This document shows positions 54,653-64,000 of a DNA stretch of 64,000 bases, one piece after another. The position numbers and the translations under genes are program-made. Source of the DNA: Favolaschia claudopus (Eukaryota; Basidiomycota; Agaricomycetes; Agaricales; Mycenaceae); the NCBI GenBank assembly GCA_037176885.1, contig JAWWNJ010000081.1, forward strand, positions 558,001 through 622,000. Direction: 5' to 3'. How positions within the stretch are numbered: position 1 is the first letter of the stretch; each line of letters begins with the position of its first letter. The notes under the pieces are model-generated. The model was not told where the DNA came from and did not search any database. It saw only the letters and a list, made by a program, of their open reading frames with translations.

Positions 54653-56002
54653 CTAGATTCTTTATAAACGGCGCTATAACTGTATACCTCCTGTATTTGC
54701 CTTTTATATTTTCGGTAGAAAAGAGCACACAGGTCAAAATACGCTCAACCCAAGCTTCTCAAGAGTCAACCACCTTGACTCACGCCGATATGGTTTGAAT
54801 ATGTTGAGCTATCTAGATTCTAAATTAGTTAAGCCCAGAACATGCTGAGAACTCAATGGATTCCACTGGACTACAATGGAAATCGGTGGGGAGCGGCTTC
54901 CAACATAAACCAGCAGATTCCAGTGGAGTCCAGTGAAAAACGAAAGACCACCGGAATCCAATGCCGCCTTGCCGGACAGCGTTGGCGTCCGGCAATCAAC
55001 ACTGGAAATCAGCTGGTTACCCCCTCCGCGTATATTACTGCCTTATTCCGCGCACTCCTGGCGGTGCCTGTGCAAGCTTTGATTAACCCTTTTTTCGGCT
55101 TGACCTTTGAATTACAGTAAGTAGGGGCAACCGCACCGGCATGACTGTGGCAGACTGCCGAAAGAACATCTTTTCAGCCACAGTCAACCGGAACTCAGCT
55201 GTGTGCTTCATTTTGAGAAACAAAGAAAACTTGTACCGATAGATAGGCTATAGGCATGACAGCCGTGATTCGGCGGGCAAACATTCTTGATCTGCGGATC
55301 GCTCAGCACTGATGCTTTCCAAGGCATGACTAAACACAGCCAACACATACTTTATTTGGCGGCGGCCCCCGCGGCTATTTGTTCCGCGCAACGAAATGCA
55401 AGCGTCCCAGGGGAGCCTAACCTAAAGGTTAAGCAACCACAGATCATAATGAGTAAGTGGACCCTGGAGGTCAATGTATCTAGAAATAATTCTCCAGTCC
55501 ATGAGTACACAGCTATCCCCCCAATCATCGGAATTCTATGTCAATCCAATGGATGACGAAGATTCGTATATTGATTGCTCTCCGCATGAAAACTCATCGA
55601 AATCCTATGGGTCCCATCAATTCCTTTGGAAAGCTAGTGGAAAATTGGACGGCGATCAGCATCAATCCCAGCCGTTACCAAGAGATACGGCCAAACTGTT
55701 TGGAATCCAATGAATATACACCCCATAAAATTCCGGTGTCTGGCGGGATAGACGTGTAGTCCAGGCTTGACATGATGGCGGGAATGATGTTGGGTTGACG
55801 TGCACGATCAGAGATGGAGCTAATTCAACACTGATGTGGGACATTGATAATCACCGAGCACTTGATAATTACTTAGTGCTAAATAGCTCTGTATTTATGC
55901 GTAATTAGCGCCTGCTTGGGATAAATCAAAAACGACCACTATTAGCATTGCCATATATCCCGCGTAAGTATCAGTACTTATGTGGGAGTAACAGGTGCTC
56001 CG
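54653..56002. other. Noncoding, decayed repeat-like sequence
   Basis: No gene supported. Around 54850-55020 and 55480-55690 there are many loosely repeated TGGATTCCACTGGA-like units, continuing the CCAGTGG theme at 54170-54320. This suggests an old satellite or transposon end. Confidence 0.35.
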
Positions 56003-56212
56003 GGGTGTACTTTTTGTTACTCAATCAATTACCCAACAATTACCTACCAGTAGACAAGGGCAGTTTGTAGTGGACTCTAGAATTTGAATTGAAGCTTTGA
56101 ACGAGACTAGATTTGATATCTGAGAGAGATTTGAGTGATACAGAAAGACTTGTGACTACCAAGCTGCCAGAACTTTGAGAGCCCCACTGGCCTTTGTGTC
56201 TGAGCTAGTGCA
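56003..56212 (+). repeat. Decayed LTR fragment of the Element 2 family
   Basis: GTGTACTTTTTGTTACTCA onwards matches the LTR interior around 31500-31690 at moderate divergence, with no LTR ends. It is an old solo-LTR remnant. Confidence 0.8.
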
Positions 56213-56293
56213 GCTGGCGATATAATTTCGCAGCTATTTTGCCAGGCGATTTTATCACGTGTTCATATTACATAATAAGATAATGCCACATAA

Positions 56294-56660
56294 ATCTAGA
56301 GTAAATCCTCGATATTGAAGTCCTCGCCGCCCCCATCACGAACAACATTCAAGGTGGCAGGCTCCTCAGCGGGCGCTACATTGTCAAGAGCCTTCTTAAT
56401 CAACGCGAAGCTGTATATTTCGCCCTTCATCAGCGACGGAGGTGATTTTTTTCCGGTGTACCTGATTTCTTCTGATTTGAACCCATGCCGGACGCCTCAG
56501 CATCTCCGAGTGTAGCGGGGAACTCTTCATCATCAGCCTCCTCCACGCCTCCCATCCCCTCCTCTTCATCAGCATCCTCATCAACAAGGTGCTTGTCCAG
56601 ATCAGCAAAGACAGCTTCAACCCCCGAACTGGAATCGTCTGTCTCCGTTGTCATCATCCA
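56294..56660 (-). CDS. Acidic C-terminal ORF remnant
   Basis: A minus-strand acidic frame (VEAVFADLDKHLVDEDADEEEG) from 56657 to about 56460 is followed in another frame by LMKGEIYSFALIKKALDNVAP and EDFNIEDLL before a stop near 56296. It looks like the end of a gene with an unresolved intron or frameshift. The family is unknown. The next 370 bp up to the hAT repeats hold nothing I can name. Confidence 0.3.
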
Positions 56661-57030
56661 AAAGTGTTTGGAGATAAAGAAGGACAGCTGTCATGGAGAA
56701 AGGAAGGAGACTTTCCAGACAAATCCCAGGAAACCAACATAGCAACCATCTCCAGGACATAGCCGCGTCATGCACAGCCGAATTAAGGAGTTGAAACATG
56801 TAACATGATAAGCTGTGCGTGCATTGCCAAGAACACAGCCTACAAGCAGAGGCACAGGGATGGACAGCCTAGCAATGGACACAGCCTTAGTAGGACTATA
56901 TATAACTCATTCAATACCTATAAAAACCCCAACTTGTAGTAGATAGTTTCTCTTCTTAATCCAATCCCCCCAGTTACTTGCACTCAAATCTTCACACGCC
57001 CGTCCCCTTTTGGATTCATCTGATGACAAC

Positions 57031-57180
57031 TTAGTGCGGCATCTGTTCTGAACACTACTAGCGCGGCATCTGTTACTACTTAGCGCGGTATCTGTTCTTG
57101 TTTTTTTTGTTTAGCGCGGGCATCTGATAAATCTGTTTACGACTTAGCGCGGCATCTGATACGACTTAGCGCGGCATCTG
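57031..57180. repeat. Subterminal TAGCGCGGCATCTG repeats of a hAT element
   Basis: Six copies of a 14-base unit TAG(C/T)GCGG(C/T)ATCTG, one with an extra G, lie in direct orientation over 150 bp. They are followed by two copies of GGTAA(C/A)GTCTTGC(C/A)TACGAGAC at 57224 and 57318. Short subterminal repeats bound by transposase are typical of hAT ends, and a hAT C-terminus lies just to the right with its 3' end facing them. Confidence 0.65.
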
Positions 57181-57490
57181 CTATACGAAATAGCGGAACC
57201 GAGCTTCCCCAGTTACGACATCTGGTAACGTCTTGCCTACGAGACTTACCTCCGCGTGCTCATTTCGAGGTGCGCACCCCATTTTTAGTGAAATACAGCT
57301 TTACTGCGACACAACGTGGTAAAGTCTTGCATACGAGACCTTATCCCCAGCACATTCCCACGCCCCTCTTCACATTCCCACCCCTTCCTATGCTTACGAA
57401 TTCACCCACTTCCCACAACTCACTCCCTTATCACAACCAAAGAGAAACTCCCGAATAACGTCACTTCCGGAGGACCTCTTGTATAACACA

Positions 57491-58068
57491 TTATACGCTT
57501 GACACCGTTGCAACTGACGCCATTGGTTGCTCCCATCGCCCGCTCAGGTTGTCGCTCTTTTCAAGTGGCGGAGCATCTGGTTTGTGCATACGTGTACTTT
57601 TTGATTCGCCTTTTGACGCTTTAAGCAGATTTGCTTCGGCCACATAGCTGCTCCGGACCTTGGCAAGTTTGTCAAAGGTATCCACGGAAAGGCTGTTTCT
57701 CTTAGGCGACTGGATTCCGTCAAGAGCAGAAAAGACACGCTCAATCTCGGCAGCGTGGGGGGACGATGGAGGAGGATGGCACCGGCAAAAGATTTTAACG
57801 GGTGCTCAGTGGCGGAGATCGGTAGCTTCATCCACCAGGTACGTGCATCCTTATTTCCACCAGCAAATTTACCCCGACACCCGTAGTATTCCTCGATATC
57901 GTCACATAGTTTGATGCATTCGGCATGGGACCATTTCCACTTGTCCTTGGCCACCTGGAGCGCGTAGAATTTGTAGTCGCGCAGCGTGTATCCATCAAGT
58001 TCGACAACTGTGAACTTCCGACAAAATGGGTGGAGGAATAGTGCAAGGCGATGGATGGGGGTGGCAAG
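57491..58068 (-). pseudogene. hAT transposase, C-terminal dimerisation region
   Basis: From 58068 leftwards: LFLHPFCRKFTVVELDGY, LRDYKFYALQVAKDKWKW, GGNKDARTWWMKLPISATEHPLKSFAGAIL. Then, in a shifted frame, come HAAEIERVFSALDGIQSPKRNSLSV and DTFDKLAKVRSSYVAEANLL to a stop at 57491. This is the hAT C-terminal dimerisation (hATC) pattern. At least one frameshift lies near 57760. The 5' part is cut at about 58070, where an LTR fragment begins. Confidence 0.75.
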
Positions 58069-58078
58069 TCATGCGGAA

Positions 58079-58599
58079 CCAGACCCCCGTTCGTGATCGC
58101 CGCTGCGTAGTGGTGTTAAGCGCCTCGGGTCACTGTTAGTGTCCGCGCCATCGACGTAAGAGCCCCGCTCCTCGCCAGAGCCGCGCCAGTTGAATAAGAA
58201 CCCCGTCCCCGCTGAGCCGCGCCTTCTGCCCGCCGGTTGTCATCCAGAAAGCTTCTTGCCGGTTGACGATCCACTACCGAGTGAAGCATTTCTATTGGCA
58301 CGGAGACCCTCCCCGCTAGACTCAGAATTTCTCATTTCGAAGTCTCAGAAAGAGTGACTCTTCGCTTCTCCCGCTGCGAATCATTTTGCCCGCTACGTTC
58401 TCGCTAGACAATCTAGTAGTTCGTCCCGCTCAAACGTAGCGACCTTGATTGATTGAAGCTTGCACAAGTATTCTGAGGGACGATACGTGCTCCCGCCACC
58501 CCGAACACACACACACACACACACACGTCGTATTGGATTAGATTTAGTGATTTTTATATTTGGGTATATTTCACGCCTACACCTACACGCACCGTTTCA
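58079..58599 (+). repeat. Truncated LTR of the Element 2 family
   Basis: Matches LTR positions about 31806-32315 with few differences, including the CA microsatellite and the terminal CACCGTTTCA. The left part of the LTR is missing, replaced by hAT sequence. The 350 bp that follow hold no gene. Confidence 0.85.
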
Positions 58600-58952
58600 C
58601 CGGTATACACAGTGATTACATTGATAGATTTTGCGCTTCGAGGCGTTGCCAACCTCAAGGACAAAAGTGTAATGGGTTTTGAAAAGGTCAGGAAGGACTT
58701 TCATCGTGGTGGCAAGAGGAGGAAACAACTTTAGAGGGATTTCCGTAGGTCTGTATAAACGAATCCTTATTTATTTGTTGTACTTGGCCATCAATAATAC
58801 GAAACCATTATTCTGCACGCTACTATGGCCTGTCCAAAATAATAACGGCATCAATCTTATCGCCAAGTCGCCACCGGCCCTTGCTCAGATCGCCGGTTAT
58901 CGCCAGGGTGGCAAGGCGATATGGCGATTTAAATTGCCATCGCCATCAGCTT

Positions 58953-59605
58953 TAGTCTGAGCCCTCCTGAAATACGATGCCCCGTTTCTTGCCGTTCCGT
59001 GGTATTGGAAAACCCCTGTTTGTGCTTGATTCCACACCGTCCACGCCCAGTGTGCCCTGCTGTTCCGCTGTATTCAAAGACCCCCCGTTTGAGCTCGCCG
59101 CATCGTAGTGGTGTAAGTGCCCAGGCCACTGTTAGTGTCCGCGCCATTGACGTAAGAGCCCCGCTCTTGCCTGAGCCGTGCCAGTTGAATAAGTGCCTCG
59201 TCCCCCTGAATCACGTGTTCTGCCTGCCGGTTGCCATCCAGAAAGCTTCTTGCCGGTTGACGATCCACTACCAGCTGACACTTTCCTATTGGCACGGAGA
59301 CCCTCCCCGCTAGACTCAGAATTTCTCATTTCGAAAGTCTCATATAAAGTGACTCTTCGCTTCTCCCGCTGCGAACCGTTTTGCCCGCTACGTTCTCGCT
59401 GGACAATCTAGTAGTTCGTCCTGCTCAAACGTAGCAATTTTGATTGATCGAGGCTTGCACAAGTGCTCTGAGGGACAATACGTGCTCCTGCCACCCCAAA
59501 ACACACACACACACACACACACATTTCATATTGATTCATATTGGATTGGATTTGTGATTTATATTTCAGTGTATTTCACACCTATACCTACACACACCAT
59601 TTCAG
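58953..59605 (+). repeat. Diverged LTR fragment of the Element 2 family
   Basis: Matches LTR positions about 31684-32315 but with many more changes than the preceding fragment, ending CACCATTTCA. It is an older insertion. A poly-A-rich stretch follows near 59785-59830. Confidence 0.8.
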
Positions 59606-59892
59606 CGTCTTTGTAACAAGTTCTGTGAACGGGTTTAGGAATTGTTTTTATTGTCCGGTATAAGAGACTATGTGCCTCCCCTGAATTTGTGTCTCGTTGT
59701 TGAGATGATGGGAGCATTCAACTACACTTACTAATATATACAGTATGCTAACGACAGTCCTTGAGACTGGAAATTGTCCAACGAAAAAAAAAAGAAAAGA
59801 AAAAAAAAAACTAAAAACTAAAACACCAAAAAACTGTAAACTACAATTTCGGATGATAACATGGCGGTGTCATTGGCCCGGAACCCCCGGGA

Positions 59893-62007
59893 TCACATTC
59901 TGTCAATTGTCGCAACCTCCTCTGTCAAATTTCTCAGCTGTTCCATCACTGAGATATCCGCAGCTGCAGTTGGCGAGGGAGAACTGCCATTTTCTCCTCC
60001 ACTGGCACTCTTGCTGGGCTGAGTTGCTGGACTTGGACCAGCATCAATCCAATATGGATAGCTCAAGCTTGCACCATTTGCTTGGAGCTTTTTCTTGAAT
60101 CGCCGTTCTGCAGAGTTGAGCGGTGCCATTTCCGGACGCTGGTCGACTGCGACAAAGGGTTCTGGTGTCAAGTCGCGGTTGACGCCACCTTCATCTTCAT
60201 CCATCAAAATCGGGTGGTCCTGTCGTCGACGTCCTGTGGGTCAAAAATACTGCAGCCAAAAGAGCAGCACAGAGAACTAGGCCTCCGACCACTCCGCCAA
60301 CCACAACGGCAACAGCTGATTTCTTTGCGGGAGACTTGGGGTGGAGTGCTAGACTGGGGGGTAACGATGGAACTAGGAGGCGATGACGCCGAACCCGAAG
60401 GGGGCTGCGGAAGGCAAAGTCGGTGACGGTGCTGGAGTGAGGGTCAACGGTGAAGGTCTGTCTCATGGGACTACTGGCACGAACCACCACCACCTTGCTC
60501 GGAAAGTTCTGCAAACCCAACTGCTGGCGGATTACCTTGCCTCAACACTGTATACACGCCTCTCTGTAAGATGTGTTAATGCCATCTTGGGCAAATGAAA
60601 TTAAGTTCAAGTTGACTGACCAAAAATGGCTGGCCGAAAGACCAATCAGGCTGGTCCGCCCACTAATCACACCCAAGCACTGTGTATCGTTGTCACCATA
60701 AGTCTTCAGGGCCGCGACCGTTCCCACCATTCAACTCTGCAGGGTCAAACGTCCAGCTACGTCCTCCAAAGGACACTGAAACATTCAAGGGTGGTGGAGC
60801 ATGCTTGAATGAAATGAAGGGCCAGTTGAGGCCAGTTGAGTAAAACAGCAGCTATGACGTACGATATTGATATTTCCAGGGGATAACAGACCGGCTCCCG
60901 GTACTTGTGCCCAAATGGCTGCAACAGAGCTCATTGGGCCCATAGATTGCTGCCGTTGCCCACGTCAAAACTGACAGTGTTGTGTGCGGCTTTGTGTGAG
61001 TGTTAGCTCACGTCCTTGAATTGTGAGTGCTAAGAGTGAAATTAAGAATGAGAGAATGACCTTGATCAACATTGAGAATCAGAGATTTAGCATACGCACT
61101 TGTGGATGTTCAGTGCCCAAAACGAAGTGGGATGTTGAATTCAAAAACTCGATGTCGCCAGTATACAACGACCGAGTTTGTTCCACCAAATGTGAATACT
61201 CCCAGTCCCACTGGTGTTGTGCAACCGTGAAAGCCAGATGCCCATCTCCGGCGCATCAACAGGGTTGGTTGAAAGCAGGGATTGCCATATTGAAGGCAGA
61301 TTTTGGAAAGAGGCGCTGGGGAAACCGAGTCCGAAAGCGCCCAGCAATTCCCCCGAAGTAGACTTGGATTACAACTGGAGTGGGTGGCTTGAATCACACA
61401 CAACTGGACCAAGGAATGACCACGCACAAAAGGATGCGTCCAAAACAGAGAATGGACCAAAGCCAATTACGTCTGTGAAAACACTTCCGGGGATGGGATC
61501 CGTGCCAAGCGGGGTGATAGTTTGCATGCTGGTTGATTTGTTTTGCGCAGACGATGAGTCGCTGTAGTTGAACAGAGTCTCGGGACCGACGCTGCTGCTG
61601 CATGACTTGGAGTCCCAAATTGCATCCGACAACCATGGTACCGGGAACATTGAAAGAGAGTACAAGAGGGACGATTTGTGTCCTGGGAAGGGATGAGTGC
61701 ACTGAAAAATTGCCACGGGTGATTCACGAACGGTGTGCCAAAACTGATGGGAATGAGGTATTGCTCAAGTGCCTGTAGGTACTATCTCAGTATGAGTCGA
61801 CGTGCGATTGAGTACCCGAGAATCACAAAACTAAGACCGTCATCGACCGTGTTCCTCCGCTCGACACCGAGCAAGGAACGGGAGACACGGCGGAGTTGGA
61901 ATGAGAACACACCTGGCGAATGAGCGGAAGGTGAATAGGCTCTCCGTATGCTGGAGAAAACAAGGAGACTATAGACACTGAAACCCAACCAAATGAGTAT
62001 AGAACAT
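59893..62007 (-). pseudogene. Pepsin-like membrane protein, copy 2
   Basis: Diverged duplicate of 50922-52858 with the same block order, transmembrane segment (VVVGGVVGGLVLCAALLAAVFL) and stalk. It extends further at the C-terminus (KLQANGASLSYPYWIDAG, to 59893), showing what copy 1 lost to Element 2. Small indels break the frame in several places, for example in the signal peptide near 62000 and in the second lobe near 60950. It is probably a pseudogene. Confidence 0.65.
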
Positions 62008-62141
62008 GGAGGAGGAGGAGGAGGAGGGTTAGAAAGTGCGCCGTGAATGAGGCAGTGAGAGGAGGGATTAAAACGACCTTCACTTTGTGTCAGCAACGGG
62101 AGATGATCATTCAAACAGCAGCGCTGAACGGGAGATAATCA

Positions 62142-62867
62142 TTGAAAACAGAGGCGCTAGTAGGCAGGCGCCGCATATTATTATAAACGGCGTATGTGTG
62201 GAGGGTGACCAGAGGCACAAGCGTTTATTCCATTTTTATGGACTGCGCTGTGCCCAAAACCAACCCTCCTAGGATTATCCTGTTAAGTCCCGTAATATTC
62301 GGGGAAAATAGAAGGCTAGAGTCGGCTTCGATCAAAGCCCGACGGTGTTCTTTTTGAAACCGTTTGTTTTTTCGTATGTTTTGCCCAGGCCGTAAACGAT
62401 AAACAGAAATAAAACAAAGGATTGAACGGTTACCCACCTTTGTTCGAATTGGCCCGCCAGAAATCGTCGTTCGTTGAACCGCCGACACTTGATCTTCAAG
62501 GGGAAGATTTGAGGCAAAACACCCCCGTACCTCCACGGCGACAATCTGATGTTGCCAACACCGCTCCGAACTGGGCACAACAGAGTTTGGTGCGTCAACG
62601 AGTCTTAGATATCATTGGGCGCTCATCTTACCGTTGAATGTCTTGAATCAATGTACTGGATTCATTCCAGGAAATTCTTTCGAGGCCATTATCAGGGATA
62701 TTGATATTGTTCGATCCGAGTCGGGAAGAACAGCGAAACAAGGTGGGACGATAGGCAGCATACAGCGGTAGTATGCAGTCTCAATATAGTTTGGGAAGAA
62801 GACAGAGATGACACATGTAAGGGTCGTATCTGGGCACCAGGGTCTGATTCGTCTGAAGGACACAACT
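62142..62867. other. No gene seen
   Basis: To about 62320 the region matches sequence upstream of the copy 1 pepsin-like gene. The rest has no coding frame of convincing composition. Confidence 0.4.
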
Positions 62868-63188
62868 TCAAGAGGACAAGAGCGGTGATACAGTCATCCA
62901 GGAGAAATACTGGAAGTATGTGTAGTTGATCATGGCGTGTGTCTCCGCGCGCTTGCGCCACATCGCGCATTGCGTTTGCAGAGCATTTATTTCTGCTTGA
63001 GTGCATGCAAGGGTGGCTGCCTGGGGTGACGGGGTGGGCACAAGGGTCGGCTGATTGGAAGTGGACGATGAAGTGGAGGCTGAGACGGAGGCGGAAGCGG
63101 GTGGTGGGTTGATCTCATTGAGAAAGACTCTGCGTATCTGCGGGAGGATGTGCGGGCGGAGGTGGACGGGGACGAGTTCCGGATTCAC
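62868..63188 (-). CDS. Hypothetical ORF, no ATG at its start
   Basis: The frame VHLRPHILPQIRRVFLNEINPP, a Ser/Thr/Pro linker, then INALQTQCAMWRKRAETHA and a hydrophobic end looks coding, but an in-frame TGA lies just upstream of 63188 and no acceptor is clear. It is perhaps an internal exon or a decayed gene. The 580 bp to its right hold no supported gene. Confidence 0.3.
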   Translation of the reverse strand: MNPELVPVHLRPHILPQIRRVFLNEINPPPASASVSASTSSSTSNQPTLVPTPSPQAATLACTQAEINALQTQCAMWRKRAETHAMINYTYFQYFSWMTVSPLLSS

Positions 63189-63773
63189 AATTACTCAGGC
63201 GCTTGTTGAGAAGGACTTTTCGCGCCTCCAGTACAATGGGTGCATACTACGCGACATTGACACGACAGAGCAGAGACAAGGAAGGTTCGGCAACTTCCGG
63301 TTCACACGACCAATCAAAATCCCTTTTTGCTTGTCTCATGAGTCATCAATTTCCTGCTTGCACGCTCAGCGCTCAGATCTCAGAGGCCGGCAAATTGCAA
63401 ACCGAATGACTGCCATATTACTCCCCCATGTCTCTGCCCTTGACTTGGACCACGTTTTCCTGGCATCTTGGCTGTGAATTGTTGGTGGACTCACCAAACT
63501 TAACCTCGCGCCTCAGCGAGATTAAAGATGGAAGTGAAGGAGTCAAGGATGTGGGCAAGTCTCCAAGACAATACAGGTCTGAGTCGTCCATGCGCCGTGA
63601 CGGTACGTACGTTCACTTAGTCTTAATCTAGTGTTCATCATGCCTCAAGCCAATTTTGCTTTTTTCAGGCGCTACTGTGGTGACAACGGGTTCGCGGAAA
63701 GCTTCGGAATCGATCGTCTCCACGCTCTCAGCTTTTCCCAATCTCGATAGCATTAAGACAATGAGGCTCTGTA

Positions 63774-63902
63774 ATGAATGAACGCCTCATCAACCCTATC
63801 ACTGTCGGTCTCTTATCGCAGCCGCCGCCTTTACAGGTCCTCTCTGCCATCCACTCTTTCTATGAGGATATCGGCGTCGACATTGACAGAACGACGCGTT
63901 AA
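63774..63902 (+). CDS. Small ORF (42 aa)
   Basis: ATG 63774 opens INPITVGLLSQPPPLQVLSAIH and ends DIGVDIDRTTR at TAA 63900-63902. The composition is protein-like but the ORF is too short to judge. It could be an exon of a gene running off the window. Confidence 0.2.
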   Translation: MNERLINPITVGLLSQPPPLQVLSAIHSFYEDIGVDIDRTTR

Positions 63903-64000
63903 CGCTGAACGAGTTGTCCTGTGTCGAAGTCGCATTCGAATATAGGATTTGGGATGGATGCGCTCCGGCGGGACCGAGGGAGGTGAAGTAGTATGATGAG

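Noticed and set aside
57001..57200. Possible CRISPR-like array in the TAGCGCGGCATCTG repeats
   Set aside because: Units are short and unevenly spaced, and this is eukaryotic DNA beside a hAT end.

Overview
The window reads as nuclear DNA of an agaricomycete (mushroom-forming basidiomycete). Genes carry many introns of about 50-60 nt with GT-AG or GC-AG ends. It contains transposon families typical of that group (Plavaka, KDZ with a paired TET/JBP-like oxygenase, hAT, Ty3/Gypsy). It has one deeply conserved host gene, CAND1, and one small hypothetical gene; nearly everything right of 6.8 kb is transposon-derived or duplicated accessory sequence.

Layout. 0-6 kb: a minus-strand partial ORF, the 16-exon CAND1 gene (561-5012) and a two-exon hypothetical gene. 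6.8-8.65 kb: a 5'-truncated Plavaka transposase. 8.65-10.96 kb: a decayed Gypsy 5' end with primer-binding site and broken gag. 11.16-29.7 kb: a KDZ transposon with transposase (minus), an unknown gene (minus), a TET/JBP-like gene (plus) and a small basic-protein gene (minus). Inside the transposase lies a nearly pristine 10,755-bp LTR element (Element 1, 11859-22613, minus orientation). Its 1331-bp LTRs are almost identical, the target-site duplication is CCGT, and removing it with one duplication copy restores the reading frame. 30.5-50.9 kb: a 20.4-kb Gypsy element (Element 2, plus orientation) with 1.81-kb LTRs, gag, protease, RT-RNase H and integrase, then 8.4 kb of extra genes on the opposite strand. 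50.9-64 kb: two diverged copies of a pepsin-like membrane protein gene, a hAT remnant with subterminal repeats, three decayed LTR fragments and poorly coding DNA.

The main finding is that Elements 1 and 2 carry the same cargo in the same order, antisense to the element and rich in introns. The order from the 3' LTR inward is: a large (~930-943 aa) protein with a six-cysteine cluster; one (Element 1) or three (Element 2) small proteins with the same kind of cluster; and a coiled-coil protein. Because the introns are antisense to the genomic RNA, they would survive reverse transcription. Each element is also peppered with its own short motif (AGCGGG in Element 2, TCGCGAWTGCT in Element 1), often inside the cargo introns. 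Each has a covarying hairpin with a GGGA loop just upstream of the polypurine tract. Element 1 has cargo but no pol and uses the same primer-binding site as Element 2, so it looks non-autonomous. A plausible but untested reading is that the six-cysteine proteins are DNA-binding factors that recognise element-specific motifs.
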